Positions 33,580 through 41,493 are shown, counted from the stretch's first letter. The stretch is DNA of 44,532 nucleotides from Streptomyces sp. SID9727 (GCF_010550605.1 NZ_JAAGNI010000171.1:1-44532), one strand, 5' to 3'. A program made the numbers and translations. The notes: generated from the letters alone by a model not told the origin.

Positions 33580-33616
33580 CGGGGCGGCCGGGGTGACCAC
33601 CTGCCCGGCCGCCCCG
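33580..33616 (+). terminator. Terminator after the secreted protein gene
   Basis: CGGGGCGGCCGGG (33580-33592) and CCCGGCCGCCCCG (33604-33616) form a perfect 13-bp stem with an 11-base loop just after the stop codon. Confidence 0.8.
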
Positions 33617-33690
33617 CCCCGTGCGGTCTCGGCTTCGCGGCCCGGACCGCATACGTTGGCCTTCACGGGACAACACGGAGGTGCCTTCGT

Positions 33691-34521
33691 ATGCGGATCG
33701 CCACCACGATCTTCCTCACCGACGAGACGATCACCCCGGTGCGGCTGGCGCACCAGCTCGAACAGCGCGGGTTCGCCGGGCTGTACCTGCCCGAGCACAC
33801 CCACATCCCGGTGAGCCGCGACACCCCCTACCCGGCGGGCGGCGAACTGCCCCGTGAGTACGGCCGCACCCTGGACCCCTTCGTCGCGCTCGCCCAGGCC
33901 GCCGCGGTCACCGAGCGGCTGACCCTGGGCACGGGCATCACCCTGATCGCCCAGCACGACCCCATCGACCTGGCCAAGCAGATCGCCACCCTGGACCACC
34001 TCTCCGCCGGCCGCTTCACCCTGGGCATCGGCTACGGCTGGAACGTCGAGGAGGCCGCCGACCACGGCGTCGAGTGGTCCACCCGCCGCCGCCTGGGCCG
34101 CGAGCGCCTCGCGCTGATGCGGGCGCTGTGGGCGGAGCGGCCCACGGCGTACGAGGGTGAGTTCGGCTCCGTCCGCGCCAGCGAGGCCCACCCGAAGCCG
34201 CACCGCCCGCAGGGCCCCCGCACCCTGATCGGCGGCGCGGCGGGCCCCAGGCTGTTCGACCGGATCGCGGAGTCGGCCGACGGCTGGCTGCCCATCGGCG
34301 GCCGGGGCCTCTCCGCATCCGTCCCCCTCCTCCGCACCGCCTGGGAGGCGGCGGGCCGCGACCCGAAGGACCTCCACGTCGTCCCGTACGCGGTCCTCCC
34401 GTCCCCCGGCAAGCTGGCCCGCTTCGCGGACCTGGGCATCGAGGAGGTCGTCCTCCAGCTGCCCCCGGCCCCGGAACCGGAGGTCCTGCGGACGCTGGAC
34501 GCGTACGCGGCGTACCTGTAG
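33691..34521 (+). CDS. LLM-class F420-dependent oxidoreductase
   Basis: The 276-residue protein has the luciferase-like monooxygenase barrel. The first strand is MRIATTIFLTDETITPVRLA, followed by GLYLPEHTHIPVSRDTPYP, LTLGTGITLIAQHDPIDLAKQIATLDHLSAGRFTLGIGYGWN and TLIGGAAGPRLFDRIAESADGWLP. These are typical of actinobacterial F420-dependent LLM proteins. The cofactor precursor could be supplied by FbiC encoded 7 kb to the right. The substrate is unknown. Confidence 0.9.
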   Translation: MRIATTIFLTDETITPVRLAHQLEQRGFAGLYLPEHTHIPVSRDTPYPAGGELPREYGRTLDPFVALAQAAAVTERLTLGTGITLIAQHDPIDLAKQIATLDHLSAGRFTLGIGYGWNVEEAADHGVEWSTRRRLGRERLALMRALWAERPTAYEGEFGSVRASEAHPKPHRPQGPRTLIGGAAGPRLFDRIAESADGWLPIGGRGLSASVPLLRTAWEAAGRDPKDLHVVPYAVLPSPGKLARFADLGIEEVVLQLPPAPEPEVLRTLDAYAAYL

Positions 34522-34558
34522 CGCGGTGGGTCCGGAGCGGCTGAGGGAGGACCTGGGC

Positions 34559-34733
34559 TCAGGTCCGGCGCGCGACGAAGACGTACTCCCGGCCCGGGCG
34601 GTCGGGGGCGTCGCGGACTTCCTCCTCGGTGCGCCGCGAGCCGGTGGGTCCAGCGGAACGTGACGAGCGGCCCGGTCACCTCGGTGACCTGCACCCACCT
34701 CTCCACCGGGCCGACCCCGTCGACCTCGGTCAC
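34559..34733 (-). pseudogene. Frameshifted small gene
   Basis: Reading from GTG 34733, codons with strong GC3 bias give VTEVDGVGPVERWVQVTEVTGPLVTFRWTH. The frame then loses its bias, while the next frame continues well as SRRTEEEVRDAPDRPGREYVFVARRT and stops at 34559. A one-base deletion or two-base insertion near 34640-34658 would join them into a protein of about 58 residues. It may be a decayed gene or a sequencing error. I do not recognise the family. Confidence 0.5.
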
Positions 34734-34749
34734 GCCGCAGGACCGCGGT

Positions 34750-34766
34750 TGATCACAATGTGATCA
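34750..34766. promoter_or_regulatory. 17-bp perfect palindrome before lipoprotein gene
   Basis: TGATCACA-A-TGTGATCA has 8-bp arms around one central base. It lies 90 bases before the lipoprotein ATG 34857 and just upstream of the frameshifted minus-strand gene. The length and symmetry are those of a repressor or CRP/GntR-type site, but I cannot name the protein. Confidence 0.5.
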
Positions 34767-34856
34767 CTCGTCCTTCGCAACTTCCCCACATCTCGTTCGA
34801 GGTAATACGGTCACCTCACTCGATGAGGCATATGCCGAGACCTGTGGGGGGACTTC

Positions 34857-35327
34857 ATGCCTAAGGCGTTGAACCGGCGCGCGCGGATATGGATCGGCGG
34901 GGTGGCCCTGCTCGCCCTGGGGGCGGCCGGCTGTTCGGAGTCCGGGAAGGGCGACGCGGCGGCGAGCGCCACACCGGCGCCCGCGGTCACGGTGACCGTC
35001 ACGGCCACGGCGACCGAGACCGCGACCCCCGCACCGGCGCCCACGGTGACCGAGACGAAGACCGTGAAGGTGCCCGGTCCGACCGTCACGACCACCGTCA
35101 CCAAGGCGGCGTCCTCCGGGTCCCGGTCCGGAGGGAGCGGCGGTTCGTCCGGGGGCGGCGGCACCAAGGCCACCAGCACCTGCTCGATCCGCTCCAACGC
35201 GGGCAACTGCTACAGCGCGGGCCAGTTCTGCCGCAACAGCGACCACGGCGCCGTGACGACGAACGCGTCCGGTGCGCGGATCAGGTGCAGCCAGAGCGGA
35301 AGCTCCTGGCGGTGGACGTACGCCTGA
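34857..35327 (+). CDS. Thr/Val-rich lipoprotein
   Basis: The 156-residue protein has a basic N-terminus, a hydrophobic helix and a lipobox LGAAGC (Cys26), so it is a predicted lipoprotein. Residues 35-80 are an extended Thr/Val/Ala/Pro stretch of repeats (AVTVTVTATATETATP, TVTETKTVKVPG), then a Gly/Ser linker. The C-terminal 50 residues carry four cysteines (STCSIRSNAGNCYSAGQFCRNSDHG, RIRCSQ) and probably form a small disulfide-bonded domain. It may be exposed on a stalk outside the cell. Function unknown. Confidence 0.8.
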   Translation: MPKALNRRARIWIGGVALLALGAAGCSESGKGDAAASATPAPAVTVTVTATATETATPAPAPTVTETKTVKVPGPTVTTTVTKAASSGSRSGGSGGSSGGGGTKATSTCSIRSNAGNCYSAGQFCRNSDHGAVTTNASGARIRCSQSGSSWRWTYA

Positions 35328-35418
35328 GGGCCGCGCCCTCGGCTCGGTCGCCCGTTCGGACCCCGGTGGTAGCTTGGCAGGCCAGTTCGTGGCGTGTACA
35401 TCGATGCTTGGGGGACCC

Positions 35419-35868
35419 ATGAAGCAGTCCGTGCGGAGCCGGATGGTGGCCGGAGCGGCGGCCGGGACGCTCGCGCTGTTCCTCGTCTCGGGGTGTTCGT
35501 CCAGCTCCGGCGGCGACAAGGCCGGCAAGGCGGACGACAGCGCGAGTGCCGGCTCCAGCGCCTCCGCCGACCCTCAGCCCAGCGATTCGGCGCAGCCGTC
35601 CGACTCGGCGGGCACCGACACCGGCGCGTCCGGCTCCGTCCCCAAGGCGGAGGTCGCCCGCCAGGGCAAGGCCGCCCTCGCCGCCCAGGTGGGCAAGCAG
35701 CCCGACGCCTTCTCCTGCCCGGAGGACCTGCCCGCCAAGGTCGGCGCCACGGTCCGCTGCCAGGTGGCCGGCGACGGCAAGCAGTACGGAGTCACGGTCA
35801 CCGCGAAGTCGGTGGTCGGCAGCAAGGTGCACATGGACTTCAAGGTGGACGAGACGCCGGGCGGCTAG
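35419..35868 (+). CDS. DUF4333 lipoprotein
   Basis: The 149-residue protein has a signal peptide with lipobox LVSGC (about Cys27), a Ser/Asp/Pro-rich spacer with the repeated unit PSDSAQPSDSAG, and a C-terminal DUF4333 domain (FSCPEDLPAKVGATVRCQVAGDGKQYGVTVTAKSV). DUF4333 domains are common in actinobacterial envelope lipoproteins. Start ATG 35419 follows GGGGGA; an ATG at 35404 is also in frame. It is the second of two adjacent lipoprotein genes. Confidence 0.85.
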   Translation: MKQSVRSRMVAGAAAGTLALFLVSGCSSSSGGDKAGKADDSASAGSSASADPQPSDSAQPSDSAGTDTGASGSVPKAEVARQGKAALAAQVGKQPDAFSCPEDLPAKVGATVRCQVAGDGKQYGVTVTAKSVVGSKVHMDFKVDETPGG

Positions 35869-35935
35869 GGGCGCGTCTCTGTTCAGCCGACGCGGCCGAC
35901 GTGAATCACGATGATGGTCACGTGGGCGAGTCGGG

Positions 35936-35970
35936 CGGACGGCGAGCGCCCGGGTGGGGCTCGCCGTCCG
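35936..35970. terminator. Bidirectional terminator
   Basis: CGGACGGCGAGC (35936-35947) and GCTCGCCGTCCG (35959-35970) form a perfect 12-bp stem with an 11-base loop, between the convergent DUF4333 and DUF397 genes. Confidence 0.75.
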
Positions 35971-35975
35971 GCTCT

Positions 35976-36221
35976 TCAGCCCTGGCGCGCGTACGTGACG
36001 AACGCGGACCAGGCCGTGGGCGCCACGTCGAAGTGGGGGCCGGGGACGTTCTTCGAGTCGCGGACGTGGACGGCGGTCGCGCAGGACGCGACCTCGATGC
36101 AGTTGCCGCCTTCGCCCGTGCTGTAGCTGGACTTGTGCCAGTTGTAGGCGACCTCGATGCATGCGCCGCCCTCGCCGCCGCTGTAGCTGCTCTTGAACCA
36201 GTGCAGTTGCTCAGTGCTCAT
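35976..36221 (-). CDS. DUF397 protein with duplicated core motif
   Basis: The 81-residue protein begins MSTEQLHWFKSSYSGGEGGACIEVA and repeats the motif as WHKSSYSTGEGGNCIEVA, followed by the usual DSKNVPGPHF end. DUF397 proteins are small partners of XRE/DUF5753 regulators in streptomycetes, probably antitoxin- or anti-regulator-like. Usually one copy of the KSSYS motif is present; two occur here. The ATG overlaps the stop of the XRE gene by 4 bases, so the pair is coupled. GGAGAGAC precedes the start. Confidence 0.87.
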   Translation of the reverse strand: MSTEQLHWFKSSYSGGEGGACIEVAYNWHKSSYSTGEGGNCIEVASCATAVHVRDSKNVPGPHFDVAPTAWSAFVTYARQG

Positions 36222-37084
36222 CGGTCTCTCCACATTTTTTCGATCAAGGTCAGGGACTCCCTCGGGGTGAGTGCCTGCGCCCGCATGATCCCATGGCGTT
36301 CGCTCACCACTCGGACTTCGTCAGGGTCGGTGATGAGGCGTGCGTGTCCCTGCACTTCGGTGTAGGCGACTTCCTTGCGGCCTTTCGGCGTCAGCAGAAT
36401 GAACGCCCCGTCCAGGTTCGGGTGTTCCTCGGTTGCGGTGGGCAGCACCTGAAGCTCCACGTTGCGCATGCGGCCGACGTGCAGGAGCTTCTTGAGCTGG
36501 TCGGCGTGCACAACGGGGCCACCGATTGGCCGCTGCAGCACGACCTCTTCGAGCACGAAGCTGAACGTCGGCAAGGGCCACTGTTCGAAGATGTGCTGGC
36601 GCGCCATGCGGTCGGTGACGCGCTTCTCGATCGTCTCTTCGTCCAGCAACGGTCGCCGCCGAGCGAACAGCGCTCGCGCGTACCCCTCGGTCTGGAGCAA
36701 CCCGGGCACTGCCTGGTTGCTGTAGTCGTGGAGGGCGACAGCCTCCGCTTCCAAGCGCGCGTAGTCCCGGAACCACCCCGGGTGCCGCGTCCGCGCCCGC
36801 GCCAGCGCCTCCCGCACCTCCTCCGCCGCTGCCGAAAGCAGGCCCCCCGTGTTCAGAGCCCGGTCGGCCAACTCCAAGAACTCCACCTGCGGGGTCCGCA
36901 CCCCCCGTTCCATCGCGGAGATCAGGTCCTCGCCGCAATGCGTCGCCGACGCAAGCTCCTTCTGGCTCATCCCCGCGCGTTCGCGCAGGAACTTCAGCTG
37001 GCGGCCCAGCGCCCTGAACAGGTGCGCCGTGCCGTCCGACTCGGCCGGGCGCTCCGGCCGTTCCTCACGTTGCGTGTTCGTCAT
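36218..37084 (-). CDS. XRE-family regulator with DUF5753
   Basis: The 288-residue protein starts with an XRE HTH (LGRQLKFLRERAGMSQKELASATHCGEDLISAMERGVRTP) and continues with a DUF5753 domain. That domain is marked by WFRDYARLEAEAVALHDYSNQAVPGLLQTEGYARALF and VLEEVVLQRPIGG. It matches the WhiJ/AbaA-type regulators paired with DUF397 proteins. Together with the divergent ATPase gene it forms a recurrent streptomycete trio linked to development or antibiotic control in known cases. Direct repeats upstream may be its binding sites. Confidence 0.92.
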   Translation of the reverse strand: MTNTQREERPERPAESDGTAHLFRALGRQLKFLRERAGMSQKELASATHCGEDLISAMERGVRTPQVEFLELADRALNTGGLLSAAAEEVREALARARTRHPGWFRDYARLEAEAVALHDYSNQAVPGLLQTEGYARALFARRRPLLDEETIEKRVTDRMARQHIFEQWPLPTFSFVLEEVVLQRPIGGPVVHADQLKKLLHVGRMRNVELQVLPTATEEHPNLDGAFILLTPKGRKEVAYTEVQGHARLITDPDEVRVVSERHGIMRAQALTPRESLTLIEKMWRDR

Positions 37085-37125
37085 CTGCCCCGTACCGCCT
37101 CTGTCCGTCCGGTCACGGCCGACGC

Positions 37126-37157
37126 CCCGTACAGCCGGTCGGGCAGGCCCGTACAGC
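37126..37157. promoter_or_regulatory. Direct repeats CCCGTACAGC in XRE/ATPase divergent region
   Basis: CCCGTACAGC occurs at 37126-37135 and again at 37148-37157, exactly 22 bases apart (about two helical turns). A partial copy CCCGTAC lies at 37089-37095. The repeats sit between the divergent XRE gene and the ATPase gene and may be bound by the XRE regulator. Confidence 0.5.
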
Positions 37158-37217
37158 TTGGTGGAGTCGTGTGGTCACTCCTGGTCAGCGTACGAGCACG
37201 CGGACACGCTGGGTCAC

Positions 37218-37637
37218 ATGAACGCCGAAATCACCCGTGTGGGTACCGACTTCGTCCAGCGCTTCAGCGCGACCCGGCGGGGCGCCCGCCTCGCCCGACG
37301 CCTCGCCGTGCAGCAACTCGACGCCTGGGGCGTGCCGTACGGGTGCGAGCTGTCCGACGACGTGGCGGTGGTCGTGGCCGAGCTGGCCGCCAACGCGGTG
37401 CTGCACGGCCACGTCACCGGCCGGGACTTCGAGCTGCGCGTGCTCCCCGAGGCAGACGGGTTCCGCGTCGAGGTCTCGGACGCACGCGGTGAGCGGCGTC
37501 CGGAGCTGTGCGCGGGCGGGCCCGCCGCCGAGGGCGGGCACGGGCTGCGCCTGGTCGCGGCGCTGGCGGCGGAGTGGGGCGTCGCCGAGCGGGCCGTCGG
37601 CAAGACCGTATGGGCGCGGGTGGCCCCGGGGCGGTGA
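37218..37637 (+). CDS. Anti-sigma-like ATP-binding protein (HATPase_c)
   Basis: The 139-residue protein is a free-standing GHKL ATPase of the RsbW/SpoIIAB type. The N-box is VVAELAANAVLHGH, the G1 region is FRVEVSDARGERRPEL, and the G2 loop is EGGHGLRLVAALAAEWG. It lacks a histidine kinase acceptor domain. Such proteins accompany XRE-DUF397 pairs in streptomycetes and are thought to be anti-sigma or regulatory kinases. It faces the XRE gene across 133 bases and converges with the HelR gene. Confidence 0.88.
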   Translation: MNAEITRVGTDFVQRFSATRRGARLARRLAVQQLDAWGVPYGCELSDDVAVVVAELAANAVLHGHVTGRDFELRVLPEADGFRVEVSDARGERRPELCAGGPAAEGGHGLRLVAALAAEWGVAERAVGKTVWARVAPGR

Positions 37638-37641
37638 GGGC

Positions 37642-39828
37642 CTACGCCCCCGCCAGCACCACCAGCTCCCGCGTGGCCCGGGTCATCGCTACGTACCGGT
37701 CCACCGCCCCGCCGACCCCGTACCCGAAGCGCTCCGGCTCGACCAGGACCACGAGGTCGAACTCCAGGCCCTTCGAGAGCGACGGGGTCAGCGCGCGGAC
37801 GCGCGGCGACGGCGGGCGGAAGGCGGCCGGGGCGCCGATCACGCAGGCCGTGCCCTCGGGGTGGGTCGTCAGCCAGGTGCCGAGGACGGCGGGCAGGTCC
37901 GTGACCGGGCCCCGGCGCACGGGGATGCCGCTGCTGCGGATGGAGACCGGGACGTTGGCGTTCGGCAGGGCGGCTCGGATCACCGGCTCCGCGGCCGTCA
38001 TGATCTCCTCCGGCGTGCGGTAGTTGACGGTCAGTGCCGAGAGGGTGATCCGGTCGAACCCGACCCGTTCCAGCCGCTCCCGCCACGACTCGGTGAAGCC
38101 GCGCCGGGCCTGCGCGCGGTCCCCGACGATCGTGAAGCTGCGCGAGGGGCACCGCTGGAGCAGCATCTGCCACTCCGCGTCGGTCAGCTCCTGCGCCTCG
38201 TCCACCACCACATGCGCGAACGGGCCCGCCAGCTCGTCCGGTTCGGCGGTGGACAGCGCGTCCGGGTCGAGCAGCGTGTCCTGGAGGTCCCGGCCGCGCA
38301 GCATCCCCACCGCGCCCTGGCTCTCGTCGATCTCCGCGTTCTCCAGCAGGCTGTCGATCGCCTCGGCGCGGCGCGCCCGCTCGGCGGCGGCCGTCGCCTC
38401 GTTGCGCCGCCGGCGCCGGGCCGCGTCCGGGTCGCCGAGCCGCTGCCGGGCGGCGTCCAGGACCGGCAGGTCCGAGACCGTCCACGCCTGGGGCTCGGAG
38501 CGCTGGAGCCGGGCCACCTCCTCGCGGGTGAGCCGGGGCGCGCACGTCCGCAGATAGGCCGGGACGGACCACAGGTCGCCGACCAGGTCCGCCGCCTCCA
38601 GCAGGGGCCACGCCCGGTCGAAGGCCGTCATCAGCTCGCGGTCGCGCAGCAGCGCCTGGCGGACCAGGTGGTCCGGGACCTCCTCCTCCTGCCGGTCCGC
38701 GTGCTTGTCGGCCAGGATCGTCAGGACCTCCTCCAGGACCGCGTCCCGCGCCTCGTTGTGCGGGACGCCCGGCGCCGACTCGAAGGCCACGGCCCACTCG
38801 GCGGCGGTCAGCCGGACGTCCGCCCAGGGGGTCGTCACGGTCAGGCCCTGGGCGGGCGGCTCCTCGTAGAACGCGACGGCCGCGTCGACCGCCCGCACCA
38901 GTTCCGCCGACGCCTTCAGCCGGGCCACCTCCGGATCGGCCTCGGGCAGGGCCGCCGCGCCCTCCGGGACGAGGTCGCGCAGGGTGCACGTACGCACCCC
39001 GTCCTCGCCGAGGCTCGGCAGCACGTCGGCGACGTACCCCAGGTACGGCTGGTGCGGGCCGACGAACAGGACGCCGCCGCGCCGGTGTCCGAGGCGCGGA
39101 TCGGCGTGCAGGAGGTACGCGGCGCGGTGCAGGGCGACGACCGTCTTGCCGGTGCCCGGGCCGCCGTCCACCACGAGCGCCCCGCGCGAACCGGCCCGGA
39201 TGATCGCGTCCTGGTCCGCCTGGATCGTGGAGAGCACGTCCCGCATCCGGGCCGACCGGTTGGTGCCCAGGCTCGCGATGAACGCCGACTGGTCGTCCAG
39301 CGCGGCGTGCCCGGCGAAGGCGTCCGGCGCGAACACTTCGTCCCAGTAGTCGCTGACCCGCCCGCCGGACCACCGGTAGCGGCGGCGGCTCGCCAGGCCC
39401 ATCGGGTTGCCGTGCGTCGCCCCGAAGAACGGCTCGGCGGCCGGGGAGCGCCAGTCGGTCAGCAGTCGGCGGCCCTCGCTGTCCGTGAGGCCGAGCCGCC
39501 CCACGTACACCGGCTCGGAGCCGTCCGCCCCGGCCATGTGGCCGAGGCACAGGTCCAGGCCGAAGCGGCGCAGGGTGCGCAGCCGGGCGGTCAGCCGGTG
39601 GATCTCCGCGTCCCGGTCCAGCCCCTGCCGGCCGAGACCGCCCGGGGCGCGGCGGGCGGTGTCGAGGGCGGCGGTCAGTTCGGCGACGGTCTCCTCCAGG
39701 CAGCGTGCGATCGCCGCGAACTGCCGCTCGTCGGCGGCGATCAGGGCGGGGTCCGCCTTGGCCTCGGCGCGGTCGCCGGTCAGCGCGAAGGCGCTCGTGG
39801 TGAGGCTGGTGTGCATCGGTTCGCGCAC
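37642..39828 (-). CDS. helR: HelR-like RNA polymerase motor ATPase (UvrD/HelD type)
   Basis: The 728-residue protein is a UvrD-like superfamily 1 ATPase of the HelD/HelR group, which binds RNA polymerase and helps free stalled or inhibitor-bound enzyme. The N-terminal part (1-110) is a coiled-coil-like arm. Walker A is GGPGTGKT (222-229), Walker B VVDEAQE (Asp543-Gln546), and later motifs are VNYRT and AMTRATRELVVL. GTG 39828 is preceded by GGGAG at 9 bases. A perfect 25-bp palindrome matching the rifamycin-associated element lies just upstream, so induction by rifamycins and a resistance role are likely. Confidence 0.88.
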   Translation of the reverse strand: MREPMHTSLTTSAFALTGDRAEAKADPALIAADERQFAAIARCLEETVAELTAALDTARRAPGGLGRQGLDRDAEIHRLTARLRTLRRFGLDLCLGHMAGADGSEPVYVGRLGLTDSEGRRLLTDWRSPAAEPFFGATHGNPMGLASRRRYRWSGGRVSDYWDEVFAPDAFAGHAALDDQSAFIASLGTNRSARMRDVLSTIQADQDAIIRAGSRGALVVDGGPGTGKTVVALHRAAYLLHADPRLGHRRGGVLFVGPHQPYLGYVADVLPSLGEDGVRTCTLRDLVPEGAAALPEADPEVARLKASAELVRAVDAAVAFYEEPPAQGLTVTTPWADVRLTAAEWAVAFESAPGVPHNEARDAVLEEVLTILADKHADRQEEEVPDHLVRQALLRDRELMTAFDRAWPLLEAADLVGDLWSVPAYLRTCAPRLTREEVARLQRSEPQAWTVSDLPVLDAARQRLGDPDAARRRRRNEATAAAERARRAEAIDSLLENAEIDESQGAVGMLRGRDLQDTLLDPDALSTAEPDELAGPFAHVVVDEAQELTDAEWQMLLQRCPSRSFTIVGDRAQARRGFTESWRERLERVGFDRITLSALTVNYRTPEEIMTAAEPVIRAALPNANVPVSIRSSGIPVRRGPVTDLPAVLGTWLTTHPEGTACVIGAPAAFRPPSPRVRALTPSLSKGLEFDLVVLVEPERFGYGVGGAVDRYVAMTRATRELVVLAGA

Positions 39829-39887
39829 TACGTGAAACTCCCAAATGCGGCAGGTGGCTGGCTCGGATCAGCGATTGTGCGGGACGA

Positions 39888-39912
39888 GGGGGGCCTTGCG
39901 GCAAGGCCCCCC
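39888..39912. promoter_or_regulatory. Rifamycin-associated element (RAE) palindrome
   Basis: GGGGGGCCTTGC and GCAAGGCCCCCC are perfect 12-bp arms around one central G. The core GGCCTTGCGGCAAGGCC agrees with the RAE inverted repeat described before rifamycin-resistance genes in actinomycetes. It starts about 60 bases upstream of the helR GTG, close to a possible promoter (TATAGC on the minus strand). Confidence 0.78.
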
Positions 39913-40074
39913 TTGCGCTATACGTTGAGAGTGGCCGGAGGTGGCAGTCCTTTCCCGGCCGGCCGGTGAACACCCCCGGCACCCCTGACAGCCCCCCTTT
40001 ACGCCCGCCCTGCCGCGTATTGGCAGGCACACGGCATACTGGGCCGCCGGATGACCGGGGGGAGCGCCGAGCGC

Positions 40075-41457
40075 ATGGCGTACGGAACGGACGGGGCGGA
40101 GCTGCTCGAGAGGATCGGCGGGTACGCCGTGGAACGGCAGCTCGGCGCCGGTGGCATGGGCGTCGTCTATCTGGCGCGGTCCCGGGGCGGGCGCGCCGTC
40201 GCCGTGAAGCTCGCGCGGTCCGAGCTGGCCACCGATCCGCACTTCCGCGAGCGATTCCGGGCCGAGGTCGAGGCCGCCCGGAGCGTCGGCGGCTTCCACA
40301 CGGCACCGGTGGTCGACGCGGACCCCGACGCGCCCGCGCCCTGGCTGGCGACGGCCTACATCCCCGGCCCCACGCTCTCCGCGCTCGTGGAGGCCGACGG
40401 CCCGATGGGCGAAGCGCGGCTGCGGCAGCTGGGCGCCGCCCTCGCCGAGGCGCTGGACGCCATCCACCGCTGCGGACTCGTCCACCGCGACCTGAAGCCG
40501 GGCAACATCATCATGGCGGCGGACGGGCCGCGCGTCCTGGACTTCGGGATCGCCCGGGCGCTGGAATCGACGCGGCTCACCGCGACCGGGATGGCCTTCG
40601 GGACGCCGGGCTTCCTCGCTCCCGAGCAGGCGCAGGGCCTCGAAGTCGGCGCCCCCGCCGATGTGTTCGCCCTGGGCGCCGTGCTCGTCGCGGCGGCGGG
40701 CGGCAGCGCGTTCGGGGCGGGGACGCCCATGGGCATGATGTACCGCTCGGTGCACGAGGCGCCGGATCTGGGCGCGGTGCCGGAAGGGGTGCGGGGCGTC
40801 GTGGCGGCCTGCCTGGCGAAGGAACCGGGTGCCCGGCCCAGCCCGGAAGCCCTGCTGGATCTGTTCGCGCCAGAGGGCCCGGCGTACGCCCCGACGATGC
40901 CCGTACCGGCGCAGAGCCCCGGCCGTCCGGCCGACGCGACGCCGCCGAGCCTCGCCGAGCCCTCGGCCGGTGCGACCCCCTCGCAGTACCCCCTCCCGCC
41001 CGCGCTCCCCGCCTACCCGCCGAACTCCGGGACGCCGTCCCCGTACCCCCCGAGGGCCGCGTCCCCCTACGGCCCCTCCCCGTACACCCCCTCGCCCTAC
41101 CCGCCCGCCGCCGCGATCCACGACAACCCCTACGCGCAGGGGCCGGCCGCGGGCCCCTGGCAGCAGGCGCCCGCCGAGCCGGTCACCGACATCGGGTTCG
41201 TCGGGGTGGGCACCGACAGCTCGCTGGTGATCGACGCGTTGGGGGTCGAGTTCCAGGCGGGCAACGGCCTTGAGCTCCAGTTCGCCTGGGCCGAGATCGC
41301 CCGGATCGAGTACGTGGTGCGCGGGCCCAAGCTCCTCGTGGTCACCGTCCGGCTGCGCGCGGGGGCCGCCCACACCTGGACGCTGACCGCCCGCAACCGG
41401 TCCCGTCTGCGGGAATGGACCCAGGACCTGCCGCTGATCCTGGAGTACTACGCGTAA
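40075..41457 (+). CDS. Serine/threonine protein kinase
   Basis: The 460-residue protein has a complete Hanks-type kinase: G-loop LGAGGMGVVYLA, AVKL lysine (45), HRDLKPGN (137-144), DFG (156-158) and GTPGFLAPEQ. After about residue 265 comes a Pro/Ser/Tyr-rich linker with repeats of SPYP. A C-terminal beta-rich domain of about 90 residues (DIGFVGVGTDSSLVIDALGVEFQAG to LILEYYA) follows and looks like a PH-type or hypothetical fold. No membrane helix or PASTA domain is visible, so it is probably cytosolic. ATG 40051 is an alternative start; 40075 has GGGGGGAG upstream. Confidence 0.9.
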   Translation: MAYGTDGAELLERIGGYAVERQLGAGGMGVVYLARSRGGRAVAVKLARSELATDPHFRERFRAEVEAARSVGGFHTAPVVDADPDAPAPWLATAYIPGPTLSALVEADGPMGEARLRQLGAALAEALDAIHRCGLVHRDLKPGNIIMAADGPRVLDFGIARALESTRLTATGMAFGTPGFLAPEQAQGLEVGAPADVFALGAVLVAAAGGSAFGAGTPMGMMYRSVHEAPDLGAVPEGVRGVVAACLAKEPGARPSPEALLDLFAPEGPAYAPTMPVPAQSPGRPADATPPSLAEPSAGATPSQYPLPPALPAYPPNSGTPSPYPPRAASPYGPSPYTPSPYPPAAAIHDNPYAQGPAAGPWQQAPAEPVTDIGFVGVGTDSSLVIDALGVEFQAGNGLELQFAWAEIARIEYVVRGPKLLVVTVRLRAGAAHTWTLTARNRSRLREWTQDLPLILEYYA

Positions 41458-41493
41458 GCGGGGCCGCCGCACCCCGCTCGTATGCTCGGGGAC

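Noticed and set aside
37214..40306. Very long minus-strand frame (over 1000 codons) across the HelR region
   Set aside because: It is the shadow of helR and the ATPase gene in GC-rich DNA; its composition is Arg/Gly/Pro-rich and has no recognisable domains.
40980..41150. CRISPR-like or tandem DNA repeat in the kinase gene
   Set aside because: The repetition is coding: it produces the Pro/Ser/Tyr-rich linker (SPYP units) and lacks spacers.
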